DNA from: an uncultured Rhodopila sp.
Lineage (GTDB): Bacteria > Pseudomonadota > Alphaproteobacteria > Acetobacterales > Acetobacteraceae
DNA length: 64,000 nt
Reading direction: 5' to 3'
NCBI RefSeq assembly: GCF_903944925.1
Contig: NZ_CAJATU010000042.1
Location: 62,001-126,000 of the forward strand
Position 1 is the stretch's first letter. Each line of letters begins with the position of its first letter. This document shows positions 47,587-57,873 of this stretch, piece after piece. Position numbers and translations under genes: made by a program. Under the pieces are notes generated by a model, which had not been told where the DNA came from, did not search any database, and saw only the letters and a program-made list of their open reading frames with translations.

Positions 47587-47699
47587 CGAACCAATCCTTC
47601 TCAGAGACTCGGAAATCTAGCCCAAATCCGTCATACCGGCCACATGGTTAAGAACTCCTTACGATCCGCCGGTTTTTTTGCCGCGCGGCGGGCTTCGCC

Positions 47700-47897
47700 T
47701 CAGGTCAACCGCCCCCGGGTGAAGCGGACGACCGTGAGGCCGGCCAGCGAGAGATGATCCACCAGGTGCCGCGCCGCAACCGTCGCCATCCAGCATTCCG
47801 TGGGCCGGGTCAGTTGTCCGCCCGATGATCGCAGGGCGGCGGTCAGCACCGCCTCCAGCTCGGCATCATCTATCGGCTCGGGCGCGTCGTCGAACAT
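47700..47897 (-). CDS. Hypothetical small protein
   Basis: 65 residues, acidic at the N-terminus (MFDDAPEPIDDAELEAVLTA), no cysteine pair, helix-forming, ending VVRFTRGRLT. It is upstream of and in the same direction as ssb, 113 bp apart. It might be a small regulator or a family-specific protein; not recognised. Confidence 0.45.
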   Translation of the reverse strand: MFDDAPEPIDDAELEAVLTAALRSSGGQLTRPTECWMATVAARHLVDHLSLAGLTVVRFTRGRLT

Positions 47898-48014
47898 CGC
47901 TGCACGCTAGACCGGACGATTGAACAAATCAAGAACATAAGCGGGCTTGATCTGCCGTCACAGCGGCGCCCATCATTGAATGATGTCAATGCGCAAGAAG
48001 GATGCCGTCCCGCG

Positions 48015-48620
48015 ATGACGGATCAACCGGACCTGCTGGCGAAGCCCGATGGCCTGACCGTGATGCTGATGGCGTCCGGGTTCACGCTCGATCTGCAAGC
48101 CCCCGACGCAACGGGCATGCCGATCGAGGACGTTGCGCGGGCGCTGGCGTATCAGCCGCGCTGGGCGGGTGCCACGCGGACGTTCTATTCGGTGGCCGAG
48201 CACAGCATCATGGTCTCGCGGCTGGTGCCCGGGCCGTTGGCGCTGTCCGGACTGCTGCACGACGCCGATGAGGCGATTACCGGCGACATCGTCTCGGTCG
48301 TGAAGGTGCTTATCGGCCGCGACCATCTGAAGGCTCGGCTGGAGCCGATCAAGCGGGCACTGGAGCGGCGTTTCGGTTTCCGCAGTGATTTGGCGGCGGT
48401 GAAACATGCGGACCTGGTCTGCATGGCGACCGAACTGCGCGACCTGCTGCCGCCGGCCTGGATGGAGTGGGGGCATCTGCCGCCGCCGCTGCCGGAGATG
48501 ATCCAGCCGGTCGGGCCGGATCGCGCCTATGCGCTGTTTCTCGAGCGGTATGAGGCGGTGAAGCATCTCGGGCAGGCCGCCGAACGCCGGGCGCCCGGCA
48601 AGCGGAGGGCCGGGCGATGA
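48015..48620 (+). CDS. HD-domain phosphohydrolase (YfbR-like 5'-nucleotidase)
   Basis: 201 residues. The HD metal site is visible as YSVAEHSIMVSRL followed by LSGLLHDADEAITGDI, typical of the YfbR/HDDC deoxynucleoside 5'-monophosphatase group. The start at 48015 was preferred because upstream residues (MNDVNAQEGC...) lack a ribosome site. It ends in a basic tail. It may act in nucleotide pool sanitation. Confidence 0.75.
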   Translation: MTDQPDLLAKPDGLTVMLMASGFTLDLQAPDATGMPIEDVARALAYQPRWAGATRTFYSVAEHSIMVSRLVPGPLALSGLLHDADEAITGDIVSVVKVLIGRDHLKARLEPIKRALERRFGFRSDLAAVKHADLVCMATELRDLLPPAWMEWGHLPPPLPEMIQPVGPDRAYALFLERYEAVKHLGQAAERRAPGKRRAGR

Positions 48621-48632
48621 GGCATCAACCAG

Positions 48633-48983
48633 CTATTTGTTGGCGCCGTCGAAGGGCTGGAGCTCGAGGCCGTCCAGGTTCACGGCCGGAACGCAGCGCA
48701 GATTGACGGCACGCATGTCCGCTCCGTCCGGGCTTTTGCCCGCGGCAAACGGCTGCGCGCCGCAGACCTTGCAGAACCGGTGCTGGATTTTATGGGCGTT
48801 GAACTCATAGGTGGTGAGCGCGTCCTCGCCGCTGATGAGGGTGAACCGGGCCGCCGGGAAGAAACTCAGCAGCAGGCCTTTCTGGCGGCAGATCGAGCAG
48901 TTGCAACTGATCGCCTTGCCGGGCAGTTCGGCGTCCACGCTGAATTTGACCGCGCCGCAGTGGCAGCTTCCGTCGAACGACAT
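48633..48983 (-). CDS. GFA-family (CENP-V/DUF636) zinc protein
   Basis: 116 residues. Zinc cysteines are in GSCHCGAVKF, SCNCSICRQKG and RFCKVCGAQPF, the glutathione-dependent formaldehyde-activating enzyme fold. Members rarely have proven activity. It is convergent with the HD gene (12 bp between stops) and divergent from the zinc-ribbon gene across about 170 bp. Confidence 0.88.
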   Translation of the reverse strand: MSFDGSCHCGAVKFSVDAELPGKAISCNCSICRQKGLLLSFFPAARFTLISGEDALTTYEFNAHKIQHRFCKVCGAQPFAAGKSPDGADMRAVNLRCVPAVNLDGLELQPFDGANK

Positions 48984-49151
48984 GGGTGATCCTTTCGCGC
49001 TTCATCCTGTCCGGGAGTTACGCCGATGGGCCGGGATTGTTAAGGCGGTGGCGCCTGCCGCCGGTGTCGTCGAAGCGAACCGGATCAAATTTGTAAGGTC
49101 CAATAATTGCGGTTAGGTTCGTACCGTGACCGGATATGGACCGGGGCGGCG

Positions 49152-49997
49152 ATGAACTGCGGCAGGTGCGGGAAGCCTATCGATTTCCATCGGACGACGT
49201 GCCTGGCCTGTGGTCACTTCCTCGGCTACCCGAATGTCCGGAGAGCCGAAGCAATGCATGCCGACCTGGACCGCAATTACACGGCGGCGGTCGCCGATGC
49301 AGATGCGCGCGGGGTGCGGCCTCTGCTGGACGGCCTCGCCACCCTGCTGGCGTCGTCGTCCGCGGTCGTGGCCATGCCCGTCAATGTCCTTCGCGCGATG
49401 ACGCTGGGCGCGGCCTACCGCAGTTACCATCGGGCCCTCGCCGACGATGTGCGGGGCGCCGCCGAGGAGATCTACCACCGGCACCGGGGCGTCGTGGATG
49501 AGGCGGTGCATCCTGGCTACTCCGCGGACATCACCAACGCCGCGATCAGCGTGGATGGGCGGGGTTTGAACAACTATGGCGAGATCACCCTGCGCATCGG
49601 CGACGTCTTTATCGCCGATCGCGCCACGGTCATGCGGGAAAACGCGTTTGCGTTCTATGAGCGCTATGACCTTGGCCGGCGTGACGCGCAGGAAGTTCCC
49701 GGATGGCGGTGCGTCTGGCAACGGCGGGCCGATCTTGGCGTTGCCCACCTGACGCCTTATTTGACATCGGGAACGCCGGTCACGACGTTGCCGTCGCTTG
49801 TGCTGCAATCCGGCACGGGCCGGGACGACGACCGCTTTATGGAGGTGCATATCTTTGGTGTGGTGGCGCTTGCGGCGGTCGAGAATGTCTCATTGGACCG
49901 CCCGCTGGTAACGCCCGATAGTCAGGACGAATGGAACATCGCCCGCCAGAAGCTCGCGGCGCAGGGAATTCCGGCGAGGGACCGGAGGGTGCCGTGA
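49152..49997 (+). CDS. Hypothetical protein with N-terminal zinc ribbon
   Basis: 281 residues. Cysteines at 3, 6, 17 and 20 (MNCGRCGKPIDF, then TTCLACGHFLGYPN) form a treble-clef or ribbon zinc site. A helical middle and a mixed alpha/beta C-terminal domain follow (SADITNAAISVDGRGLNNYG, EITLRIGDVFIADRATVM). No family recognised. Its stop overlaps the GTG of the next gene (GTGA), so the two are translationally coupled. Start at 49152 is the only one that keeps the zinc site first. Confidence 0.65.
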   Translation: MNCGRCGKPIDFHRTTCLACGHFLGYPNVRRAEAMHADLDRNYTAAVADADARGVRPLLDGLATLLASSSAVVAMPVNVLRAMTLGAAYRSYHRALADDVRGAAEEIYHRHRGVVDEAVHPGYSADITNAAISVDGRGLNNYGEITLRIGDVFIADRATVMRENAFAFYERYDLGRRDAQEVPGWRCVWQRRADLGVAHLTPYLTSGTPVTTLPSLVLQSGTGRDDDRFMEVHIFGVVALAAVENVSLDRPLVTPDSQDEWNIARQKLAAQGIPARDRRVP

Positions 49998-51016
49998 CCG
50001 CAGCCGCCATCACGCAGGCCCACGTCAGTGGACCGCTCGGTCAGGCGCTCGCCGTCATCGGCGGTGAAACCTGGCTCTATGAAGCAGCGGGCCGGCGGCG
50101 GCCAAGCCATAATGACATTCAGTTCTTCTTCAATCGCGGCCTGGAGGTCAGGCCAATCGGCCAGCCGGTTGTGTCGGACCTGGAGGGGATTCTAGACGAG
50201 GAAACGCGGAAGTTTCGCGCGCTGCATGGCGTATTGTACGGGCTGGATGCCGATCTCGATGACGCGACCCGCAGCCGTGAAATGCGGCGAGCGTCGGGGT
50301 TGTTGGCCGATTGGGCGGTGGCCGGCTTCGTGGCATGCCGTTTCCTTCGGCCGCCCGATAAGGCGGAATGGGACATTGCGCGTGGACTGGAACTTGCACG
50401 CCGTGCGGATTTGCCCCTGATCGTGCGGCTATATGCGATCGTCGACGGACCGATCCTTGGTTGGGTTGAGGACACGATCCGCGAATGGGCTTCGAAAGAG
50501 GGCTTCGGCGCTGCGGCCCGGGCGGAACTCGTCGCACAGTCATACGCCAATGGACTTGTCGCGGCCACGGCAAATGCGATTTACGACAATGATCAGCCGC
50601 GTACGGGCACCCTCCTGTTCGAGGCTGACACGACTCATTGGGATTCGGGTTTAGTCGGATTATTCGCAAAGCAGCTAACTGGTTCCATGCGGATCGACGC
50701 CGGGCCAAGCTTCGGAAACCAGGATACGGTGGCGGACGACCGCGGTATGGAGATATCGGTCCAATTTCATATGCTGCCCACGGTGGAAGTGCATGAAACG
50801 CCAGCGAAGCTCAACAGCCAAGGGCAGCGCGCCTTGAGCGTCCTCCGCTGGCGTACAGCCGATTCTTTCCTCGGAATGGAGCAACAACAAGTCGGATGGG
50901 CAATTCGATCGTGTCTCTCGGGCTGGCCTACAACATACCGTTGGTCGGGCAGGTATGGGATCGCGAATCCGAATCGAGCTTCGGCAAGGCCTACAGGCTG
51001 GCGAAACGCGCGGTGA
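49994..51016 (+). CDS. Hypothetical protein coupled to the zinc-ribbon gene, probably frameshifted near its end
   Basis: 340 residues from a GTG that overlaps the preceding stop. A soluble, mostly helical chain: IQFFFNRGLEVRPIGQPVVS, LDDATRSREMRRASGLLADW, RLYAIVDGPILGWVEDTIRE. After about residue 300 (GMEQQQ) the frame becomes Arg/Trp-rich and unlike a real protein, while natural-looking sequence continues in the other two frames to 51248. No family recognised. The zinc-ribbon partner and this gene look like one functional pair. Confidence 0.55.
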   Translation: MTAAAITQAHVSGPLGQALAVIGGETWLYEAAGRRRPSHNDIQFFFNRGLEVRPIGQPVVSDLEGILDEETRKFRALHGVLYGLDADLDDATRSREMRRASGLLADWAVAGFVACRFLRPPDKAEWDIARGLELARRADLPLIVRLYAIVDGPILGWVEDTIREWASKEGFGAAARAELVAQSYANGLVAATANAIYDNDQPRTGTLLFEADTTHWDSGLVGLFAKQLTGSMRIDAGPSFGNQDTVADDRGMEISVQFHMLPTVEVHETPAKLNSQGQRALSVLRWRTADSFLGMEQQQVGWAIRSCLSGWPTTYRWSGRYGIANPNRASARPTGWRNAR

Positions 51017-51248
51017 GACTCAACCGTGGCGATACTCGAACATTACCCCTGGCAAGGCATTTGCGCGAATTGCACGCAGTGCGGGCCGGTTTGAAGAGAC
51101 ACTCCACGACTATCAGCGAAGTGCACGCATTATACTAATACCGCCTTTGCACGCACCGCTCCCGCCGGGACGCTATGCGACCTGGGCGGACTTCATGACA
51201 GCCGTTCGTTTTGATTTCTCTCCGCAACGGGAAAGCGGCGCGGATTGA
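50896..51248 (+). pseudogene. Out-of-frame continuation of the preceding hypothetical gene
   Basis: From 50896 one frame reads MGNSIVSLGLAYNIPLVGQV then WDRESESSFGKAYRLAKRAV; from about 51020 the third frame reads PWRYSNITPGKAFARIARSA, GRFEETLHDYQRSARI and [17 protein letters not shown], ending at 51248. Each piece is protein-like only in its own frame. This implies two frame changes, either real decay or sequencing errors. Confidence 0.5.
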
Positions 51249-51418
51249 TCCTGCTCACAGGGGTACCAACTGCTATCGTGGGATTTCCCCAAACGCCCCG
51301 AACCGGCGGCGAGGCGAAAACCCTTTCCATTCTCCCCGGAGCATGGCACACCGGGAACATCCGCAGAACAACGCGCCAGCGCCAAGGGTCGGCGCAAGAC
51401 TCGGGGATATCAATATCG

Positions 51419-54280
51419 ATGGCCGGCAACATCCACGTGCGCGGCGCGCGGGAACATAACCTCAAAAATATCGACGTCATCATTCCGCGCGACTCGCTGA
51501 CGGTGCTCACCGGCCTGTCCGGCTCCGGCAAGTCCTCGCTGGCGTTCGACACCATCTATGCCGAGGGCCAGCGCCGCTACGTCGAATCGCTGTCGGCCTA
51601 TGCCCGCCAGTTCCTCGAACTGATGGGCAAGCCGGACGTGGACAGCATCGACGGGTTGTCCCCGGCGATCTCCATCGAGCAGAAGACCACGTCGAAAAAC
51701 CCCCGCTCCACCGTGGGCACGGTGACGGAAATCCATGACTATATGCGCCTGCTGTGGGCCCGCGTCGGCGTGCCCTACTCGCCCGCCACCGGCCTGCCGA
51801 TCGAGGCGCAGACCGTGTCGCAGATGGTGGACCGGGTGATGGCGATGGACCCGGGCACGCGACTGCTGCTGCTCGCCCCCGTGGTGCGCGACCGCAAGGG
51901 GGAATACCGCAAGGAACTCGGCGAACTGCAACGCCGCGGCTTCACCCGGGTGAAGGTGGACGGCACGCTATATGAAATCGGCGAAGTCCCGGCGCTGAAC
52001 CGCAAGACCAAGCACGAGATCGAAGCCGTGGTGGACCGCATCGCGGTCCGCGAGGGCATCGAAACCCGCCTCGCCGACAGTTTCGAGACCGCGCTCGGCC
52101 TGTCCGACGGCGTCGTCTACGCGGAGAATGCGGACACGCGGGAGATCACCACGTTTTCCTCCCGCTTCGCCTGCCCGGTCAGCGGCTTCACCCTTGAAGA
52201 AATCGAGCCGCGGCTGTTCAGCTTCAACTCGCCGCATGGCGCCTGCCCGGCCTGCGACGGGCTGGGCGTGGAGACGTTCTTCGACCCCGACCTGGTGGTA
52301 CCGGACGACCGCGTCGGGCTGGCGGATGGCGCCGTCGCACCGTGGACCGGATCGCAGTCGCCGTATTACGACCAGACGCTGCAAAGCCTCGCGCGACACT
52401 ACAAGCAGACCACCAAGACGCCGTGGCGCGACCTGCCGGTGGAGGTGCGGGACGCCATCCTGCACGGCACCGGCGATGAGCCGATTGCCTTCACCTACAA
52501 GGACGGTGTGCGCAGCTACACGGTGACCAAGCCGTTCGAGGGCGTGTTGCGCAACCTCCAACGCCGCTGGCAGGAGACCGACAGCGCCTGGGTGCGGGAG
52601 GAAATGTCCCGCTATCAGGCGGAAAAGCCTTGCGCAGTCTGCAACGGCGCCCGCCTGAAGCCGGAGGCGCTGTCCGTCCGCGTCGCCGGCAAGAACATCG
52701 CGCAAGCCTCCGATCTGTCGATCAAGCTGGCGCTGGACTGGTTCGGCGCGGTGCTGCCGCAACTGACCCGGCAGCGCCAGGAAATCGCCGCCCGGATCCT
52801 GCGCGAGATCGTCGATCGCCTGCGCTTCCTGGTCGATGTCGGGCTGGATTACCTGACGTTGGCGCGCGGCTCCGCCACCTTGTCGGGCGGCGAGTCCCAG
52901 CGTATCCGCCTCGCCAGCCAAATCGGCTCCGGATTGACCGGGGTGCTGTACGTGCTCGACGAACCCTCCATCGGCCTGCACCAGCGCGACAACGAACGCC
53001 TGCTGGGCACGCTGCGGCGGCTGCGCGACCTCGGCAACACCGTGCTGGTGGTGGAGCACGACGAGGACGCGATCCGCGCCGCGGACCACCTGATCGACAT
53101 GGGTCCGGCCGCCGGGGTGAACGGCGGCTACGTGGTGGCCGAGGGCACGCCGGCCGAGGTCGCCGCCAACCCGAAATCGCTGACCGGCGACTACCTGTCC
53201 GGCCGGCGCCAGATCCCGGTGCCGCCGATGCGCCGTCCGGCGCAGAAGGACCGCCTGCTGCAGGTCGTCGGCGCGCGCGGCAACAACCTGAAGAATATCG
53301 TCGCCGGTTTCCCGCTGGGCACGCTGACCTGCGTCACCGGCGTGTCCGGCGGCGGCAAGTCCACCTTGGTGGTGGACACACTCTACAAAGCCGCGGCGCG
53401 GCGGCTGATGGGGGCGGGGCTGGTGCCCTCGCCGCATGACCGGATCGAGGGGTTGGACCAGCTCGACAAGATCATCGACATCGACCAGTCGCCCATCGGC
53501 CGGACTCCGCGGTCCAACCCGGCGACCTACACCGATCTGTTCGCACCGATACGCGACTGGTTCGCGGAACTGCCGGAGGCTCGGGCGCGCGGCTACAAGC
53601 CCGGGCGGTTCAGCTTCAACGTCAAGGGCGGGCGGTGCGAGGCGTGCCAGGGCGACGGGCTGCTGAAGATCGAGATGCACTTCCTGCCGGATGTTTATGT
53701 CACCTGCGACACGTGCAAGGGCAAACGCTACAATCGCGAAACGTTGGAGATCAAGTTCCGCGACAAGTCGATCGCCGAGGTGCTGGCGATGACGGTCGAC
53801 GAAGCGGTGCCGTATTTCAGCGCCCAGATGCGCATCCATGATCGCCTGAAGATCCTCCAGCAGGTCGGGCTCGGCTACATCGCGCTCGGGCAGCAGGCGA
53901 CGACCTTGTCGGGCGGCGAGGCGCAGCGGATCAAGCTGTCGAAGGAACTGGCGCGCCGGGCCACCGGGCGCACGCTGTATATCCTGGATGAGCCGACCAC
54001 CGGGCTGCATTTCGAGGATGTGCGGAAACTGCTGGAGGTGCTGCATGCGCTGGTGGACCAGGGCAACACCGTCGTGGTGATCGAGCACAATCTGGAGGTC
54101 ATCAAAACCGCCGACTGGATCCTGGACCTCGGCCCCGAAGGTGGTGACGGCGGCGGGCGGATCGTGGCGGAAGGAACCCCGGAGGATATCGTGGCGAATC
54201 CGGAGAGCTACACCGGCCGCTTCCTCGCGCCGCTGCTGCCGGTGGTCGAAGCGCCGAAGACACGGCGGAAACGGGCTTGA
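51419..54280 (+). CDS. uvrA: Excinuclease ABC subunit A
   Basis: Damage-recognition ATPase of nucleotide excision repair. About 953 residues with two ABC modules. N-terminal Walker [21 protein letters not shown], signature [14 protein letters not shown]-terminal Walker [11 protein letters not shown] and signature [18 protein letters not shown]. Zinc cysteines in [17 protein letters not shown] and CEACQGDG...[10 protein letters not shown]. The start at 51419 matches the family ([20 protein letters not shown]); 58 upstream in-frame residues are not UvrA-like. Confidence 0.97.
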   Translation: MAGNIHVRGAREHNLKNIDVIIPRDSLTVLTGLSGSGKSSLAFDTIYAEGQRRYVESLSAYARQFLELMGKPDVDSIDGLSPAISIEQKTTSKNPRSTVGTVTEIHDYMRLLWARVGVPYSPATGLPIEAQTVSQMVDRVMAMDPGTRLLLLAPVVRDRKGEYRKELGELQRRGFTRVKVDGTLYEIGEVPALNRKTKHEIEAVVDRIAVREGIETRLADSFETALGLSDGVVYAENADTREITTFSSRFACPVSGFTLEEIEPRLFSFNSPHGACPACDGLGVETFFDPDLVVPDDRVGLADGAVAPWTGSQSPYYDQTLQSLARHYKQTTKTPWRDLPVEVRDAILHGTGDEPIAFTYKDGVRSYTVTKPFEGVLRNLQRRWQETDSAWVREEMSRYQAEKPCAVCNGARLKPEALSVRVAGKNIAQASDLSIKLALDWFGAVLPQLTRQRQEIAARILREIVDRLRFLVDVGLDYLTLARGSATLSGGESQRIRLASQIGSGLTGVLYVLDEPSIGLHQRDNERLLGTLRRLRDLGNTVLVVEHDEDAIRAADHLIDMGPAAGVNGGYVVAEGTPAEVAANPKSLTGDYLSGRRQIPVPPMRRPAQKDRLLQVVGARGNNLKNIVAGFPLGTLTCVTGVSGGGKSTLVVDTLYKAAARRLMGAGLVPSPHDRIEGLDQLDKIIDIDQSPIGRTPRSNPATYTDLFAPIRDWFAELPEARARGYKPGRFSFNVKGGRCEACQGDGLLKIEMHFLPDVYVTCDTCKGKRYNRETLEIKFRDKSIAEVLAMTVDEAVPYFSAQMRIHDRLKILQQVGLGYIALGQQATTLSGGEAQRIKLSKELARRATGRTLYILDEPTTGLHFEDVRKLLEVLHALVDQGNTVVVIEHNLEVIKTADWILDLGPEGGDGGGRIVAEGTPEDIVANPESYTGRFLAPLLPVVEAPKTRRKRA

Positions 54281-54314
54281 TTGTATACCATTCCCATCAC
54301 GTCGTTCTCTCACC

Positions 54315-54391
54315 GTCATGGCCGGGCGTGTCTCGGCCATCTTCGCACCAGCGCCGCAGCGCAGATGGCCGGGACTACGCCCGGCCATGAC
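54315..54391. repeat. Dispersed palindromic element, long form, after uvrA
   Basis: 77 bp bounded by GTCATGG and CCATGAC with internal stems GCCGGGC...and GGCCGGG...CCCGGCC. It lies in the 295-bp gap after uvrA, which otherwise shows nothing. Confidence 0.6.
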
Positions 54392-54575
54392 CGGGGTGGA
54401 GGCGATGAACGGCAGAACCTGTGGTTCCCGACACGCTTGTCGCTCACCTCGGCGTTGTCAGACAGCCGCGGCCACGTCGATGTGAACGCGCTGAAAGGAT
54501 GCAACACGCTCCAGCAAACCGCGCTGCATCGTTTACCCCACCAGACGCCCGCACCCATACACGAGGGAGCCTGCG

Positions 54576-54824
54576 ATGAGCCGCCGGTGTTGGAGACGCC
54601 TTTTGTTGGTCGTGTGCACATTCCTGCCCGGTTGCACAGCGGACCCGCGCGCGCCGGTCAACCAGACCTTCCCGATCCGCCAGATGGATAATTTCTTCGA
54701 TTCGCTGGCCGCGTCGCCTACGCCACCGGACTACACCCGGCAGCCCGGCTACGCGCCCGCCTACCCGCCTTATTCTTCGGTCTTGCAGCAGCAGCCAAAT
54801 CCCCCCGGCTCTGCCGGGGGATAA
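54576..54824 (+). CDS. Small secreted lipoprotein, hypothetical
   Basis: 82 residues. The signal peptide LLLVVCTFLPGC ends in a lipobox with Cys at about residue 20, so it is lipid-anchored. The rest is Pro/Tyr-rich (YTRQPGYAPAYPPYSSVLQQ). GAGGGA precedes the ATG. A G/C hairpin overlaps its last codons. Not recognised. Confidence 0.6.
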   Translation: MSRRCWRRLLLVVCTFLPGCTADPRAPVNQTFPIRQMDNFFDSLAASPTPPDYTRQPGYAPAYPPYSSVLQQQPNPPGSAGG

Positions 54825-54835
54825 ACCCGATCGGG

Positions 54836-54873
54836 CCATTGTCCTCTCCGGACCTGATCCGGGAGGACAATGG
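54836..54873. terminator. Hairpin between convergent lipoprotein and hypothetical genes
   Basis: A stem of about 16 bp (CCATTGTCCTC...GAGGACAATGG) with one bulge and a short loop lies 12 bp after the lipoprotein stop and just before the convergent gene's stop. Suits bidirectional termination. Confidence 0.6.
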
Positions 54874-54883
54874 CCGAAGCCGA

Positions 54884-55468
54884 TCAGTGCGCGTGCTTGT
54901 CGCCCGGCTTGCGCTTGCCGGATTTCCCGTCGTTCTTCCGGCCGTTCGCGCGCTTGCCGTTTTTTGCATGGTTGTCCTCAACCGCCGGCGGCGACGGCGG
55001 AACCGCGGTCGCGGCCTCGACCCTGGTGGCCGGCTTGACCGGTTCCTGAACCGCCACGGGCGCGACGACGGGTGCATACACCGGCACCGCCGGAGCGGCG
55101 GCCTTCGGTTCAGTAGCAACCGGAACGACGGTTTCCGCCTTCGGAACCATGACCGGAGCGGGCTGAACCGGCGCGGGCCTGGCGATGGCGGCCGGTGCCA
55201 CGGCCTCGGCCACCGCACGGTGGCGGGTTTCGGCAACCGGTGCGCCGGCCGTCACGCCCGGCGTGAGCCAGCCGGAGACGTAGGACTTACGGGCTGCGAT
55301 CAACGCCAGCAGGGCGGACACCGATACCCAGCCAATCGGCGCACCGGTCAGGCGCGTGTTGACGAATCCGGCAGCCACCAGGACCGCGGGGTAGACGAAG
55401 ACCCGCCGTCCATCCGGCAGCCCTTCATACCAACGATTGAGATCAATCAGCCGATCGGCGAGTGTCAT
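54884..55468 (-). CDS. Hypothetical membrane protein with Ala/Pro-rich and basic tail
   Basis: 194 residues. Two hydrophobic segments near the N-terminus (VFVYPAVLVAAGFV and IGWVSVSALLALIAA) are followed by a long Ala/Pro/Val-rich stretch (about 75-165) and a Lys/Asn/Gly-rich C-terminus (NGKRANGRKNDGKSGKRK). AGGAGCAGG stands before the ATG at 55468. The composition suggests an envelope-spanning linker with a basic tail. Not recognised. Confidence 0.6.
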   Translation of the reverse strand: MTLADRLIDLNRWYEGLPDGRRVFVYPAVLVAAGFVNTRLTGAPIGWVSVSALLALIAARKSYVSGWLTPGVTAGAPVAETRHRAVAEAVAPAAIARPAPVQPAPVMVPKAETVVPVATEPKAAAPAVPVYAPVVAPVAVQEPVKPATRVEAATAVPPSPPAVEDNHAKNGKRANGRKNDGKSGKRKPGDKHAH

Positions 55469-55551
55469 ATCCTGCTCCTGTGTCGTTCCCCGGCCGGCGA
55501 TTGCTCGACAGGCCAGCGCAACGCGCCCCCGAGAGGGCATAAGTATAGATG

Positions 55552-55854
55552 CTACCGGCGGAGTCGGGCCCACCATGGCTTGGCCGGTTTCTTCATGGGC
55601 TTGAACACCGGCTCTGGCTCGGGTTCAGGCGGCGGCTCAGGCGGGGGGACAACCTCCGGTGGAGGCGCCTCTTCAGCCACGGGCAGCGCGGGCGCTTCGG
55701 CGGGTGGCGCGAGTTCCAGTCGTTCAGAACCGGGATTGCGGGCGTTCAGCTCTACGACGACCTGCTTTAGAGCATCGCTCCAGCCCAGTTCATAGGCGCG
55801 CCGGACGATTGTCGAGGCCGACGCCTCCAGCCGTTCGAGTTCAGGATCAGGCAA
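55552..55854 (-). CDS. Hypothetical protein with Pro/Glu-rich tail
   Basis: 100 residues. A helical N-terminus (MPDPELERLEASASTIVRRA, YELGWSDALKQVVVELNARN) is followed by a Pro/Glu-rich stretch and a basic end (KPWWARLRR). Same strand as the previous gene, 83 bp away. Not recognised. Confidence 0.5.
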   Translation of the reverse strand: MPDPELERLEASASTIVRRAYELGWSDALKQVVVELNARNPGSERLELAPPAEAPALPVAEEAPPPEVVPPPEPPPEPEPEPVFKPMKKPAKPWWARLRR

Positions 55855-56035
55855 TGAACGTTTCCTTGTCTCAAACGCCTCAGAAGGCCACGAAATCGAG
55901 AGACCAGTTTAGCCGGGATTCGCCGCCATGCAAACCGTCACATGGCGAACCTGTCATGTGCCTGAAATCATGGCCGCGATTCCGGCAAGGACGGAAATGC
56001 CTTAGGCTGACACCGCGCACCTTCGGGAATGGCTG

Positions 56036-57868
56036 ATGAACACGGACCTGGCGATCGTCTTGCTGCTGCTGGGTGTGGCCGTTGCCATGTTCGTCGCCGG
56101 CCGCCCCCGCATGGATGCCGTCGCGCTGATCATGATCGTCGCGCTGCCCATCACCGGCGTCATCACCACGGGCGAGGCGCTGGCCGGGTTCAGCGATCCG
56201 AACATCGTCCTGATCGCCGCCATGTTCGTCATCGGCGAGGGGCTGGTGCGCACCGGGGTCGCCCGCCGCCTGGGCGACTGGCTCGGTGCGCAAGCGGGCA
56301 GCAGCGAGACGCGACTGCTCGCCCTGCTGATGCTGGCGGTTGGCAGTCTCGGCGCGCTGATGAGTTCCACCGCCGTCGTCGCCATCTTCATCCCGGTCGC
56401 GCTGCGCATCGCGCGGACCACCGGCACGGCGCCCGGGCGCCTGATGATGCCGCTGAGCGTGGCCGCGCTGATCAGCGGCATGCTGACGCTGGTCGCCACC
56501 GCGCCGAACCTGGTGGTGAATGCCGAGCTGATCCGCGAGGGCCTGCATGGATTCGGCTTTTTCAGCTTCACGCCGTTCGGGCTGCCGGTGCTGATCCTCG
56601 GCATCGCCTACATGCTGGTGGCCCGCCGGATGCTGAACGCCGCGCCGGGCACACCGTCCGCCACCGGCCGGCGGCCCAGCCTGCGGGACTGGATCGGGCA
56701 GTATCGGCTGCCGGAGCGCGCCTACCGGGTCCGCGTCAGCCGCGACTCGCCGCTGATTGGCCAGCGCCAGCAGGATTTGTCGCTTCGCTCCTTCGGCGTG
56801 AACCTGCTGGCCATTGAGCGCAGCCGCGGCTTTGCATCCGAACTGATCCGCCCGGCCGGCCGAACCGAACTGCTGGCGGGCGACATCCTGCTGATCGATG
56901 TGCCGGCGCCGGATGTGCGGATCGAGGCGCTGCGGCAGCGATTCGGCGTCGAGCCTCTGCCCTTGGGCGATGGCGGCTACTTCACGGACGGGTCGCAGGA
57001 TATCGGCATGGTGGAAGTGATCCTGCCGCCGGAGTCCGCCCTGGTCGGGCAGACCGTGCTGACGGCGCGGGTGCGGGCGGAATATGGCATGACGGTCATC
57101 GGCCTGCGGCGCGGACGGGCGGTGCATGGGAAAGGCTTGCTGAGCGAAAAGCTGAAGGCGGGCGACGCGTTGCTGCTGTTCGGCTTCTGGCAGGACATCC
57201 GGCGGCTGAAGGGCGACCCCGCCGACTTCGTTGTGCTGAGCCTGCCCGCCGAGCTGGATGACGTCTCGCCGGCGGCAAACAAGGCGCCGCATGCGCTGGC
57301 GGCGCTGGCGGTGGCGGTCGGGCTGATGATCAGCGGACTGGTTGCCAACGTGCAGGCCGCGCTTATCGGCTGCCTGCTGATGGGGCTGTTCGGCTGCGTG
57401 GATTTCCGCGCCGCGTATCGTTCGGTCAGTTGGAAGAGCCTGGTGCTGATCGTCGGCATGCTGCCGTTCTCGGTTGCGTTGCAGCGCACCGGCGGGGTCG
57501 ATCTGGCCGCGGGGGGAATGATCGAGCTTGTCGGCGGAGCGGGGCCGCGGCTGGTGCTGGCGGCGCTGTTCGCGGTCACCACGGCGCTGAGCGTGTTCAT
57601 CTCGAACACCGGGACCGCGGTGCTGATGGCGCCGGTGGCGGTGGCGATTGCCAAGGATCTTGGGGTGTCGCCGTATCCGTTTGCGATGACCGTGGCGCTG
57701 GCAGCGTCGGCGGCGTTCATGACACCGATATCGTCGCCGGTGAATACGCTGGTGGTGGGGCCGGGGAATTACGGGTTCGGCGACTTTGTTCGGGTTGGGG
57801 TGCCGTTCACGCTGCTGGTGATGGTGGTGACCGTTGTGCTGGTGCCGTGGCTGCTGCCGCTGCGGTAG
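56036..57868 (+). CDS. SLC13/DASS-family anion transporter with TrkA-C domains
   Basis: 610 residues. Two hydrophobic halves typical of the divalent anion:Na+ symporter family (FSDPNIVLIAAMFVIGEGLV, MSSTAVVAIFIPVALRIA, and ATAPNLVVNAELI; second half SVFISNTGTAVLMAPVAVAI and FMTPISSPVNTLVVGPG) flank a central cytoplasmic region (about 215-395) with two RCK_C/TrkA-C-like domains. This domain order is common in bacterial SLC13 proteins that move sulfate or dicarboxylates. A perfect palindrome follows. Confidence 0.87.
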   Translation: MNTDLAIVLLLLGVAVAMFVAGRPRMDAVALIMIVALPITGVITTGEALAGFSDPNIVLIAAMFVIGEGLVRTGVARRLGDWLGAQAGSSETRLLALLMLAVGSLGALMSSTAVVAIFIPVALRIARTTGTAPGRLMMPLSVAALISGMLTLVATAPNLVVNAELIREGLHGFGFFSFTPFGLPVLILGIAYMLVARRMLNAAPGTPSATGRRPSLRDWIGQYRLPERAYRVRVSRDSPLIGQRQQDLSLRSFGVNLLAIERSRGFASELIRPAGRTELLAGDILLIDVPAPDVRIEALRQRFGVEPLPLGDGGYFTDGSQDIGMVEVILPPESALVGQTVLTARVRAEYGMTVIGLRRGRAVHGKGLLSEKLKAGDALLLFGFWQDIRRLKGDPADFVVLSLPAELDDVSPAANKAPHALAALAVAVGLMISGLVANVQAALIGCLLMGLFGCVDFRAAYRSVSWKSLVLIVGMLPFSVALQRTGGVDLAAGGMIELVGGAGPRLVLAALFAVTTALSVFISNTGTAVLMAPVAVAIAKDLGVSPYPFAMTVALAASAAFMTPISSPVNTLVVGPGNYGFGDFVRVGVPFTLLVMVVTVVLVPWLLPLR

Positions 57869-57873
57869 GTTGG

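Noticed and set aside
47587..47699. tRNA or small RNA in the ssb leader
   Set aside because: No cloverleaf, no conserved T-loop and no clear hairpin.
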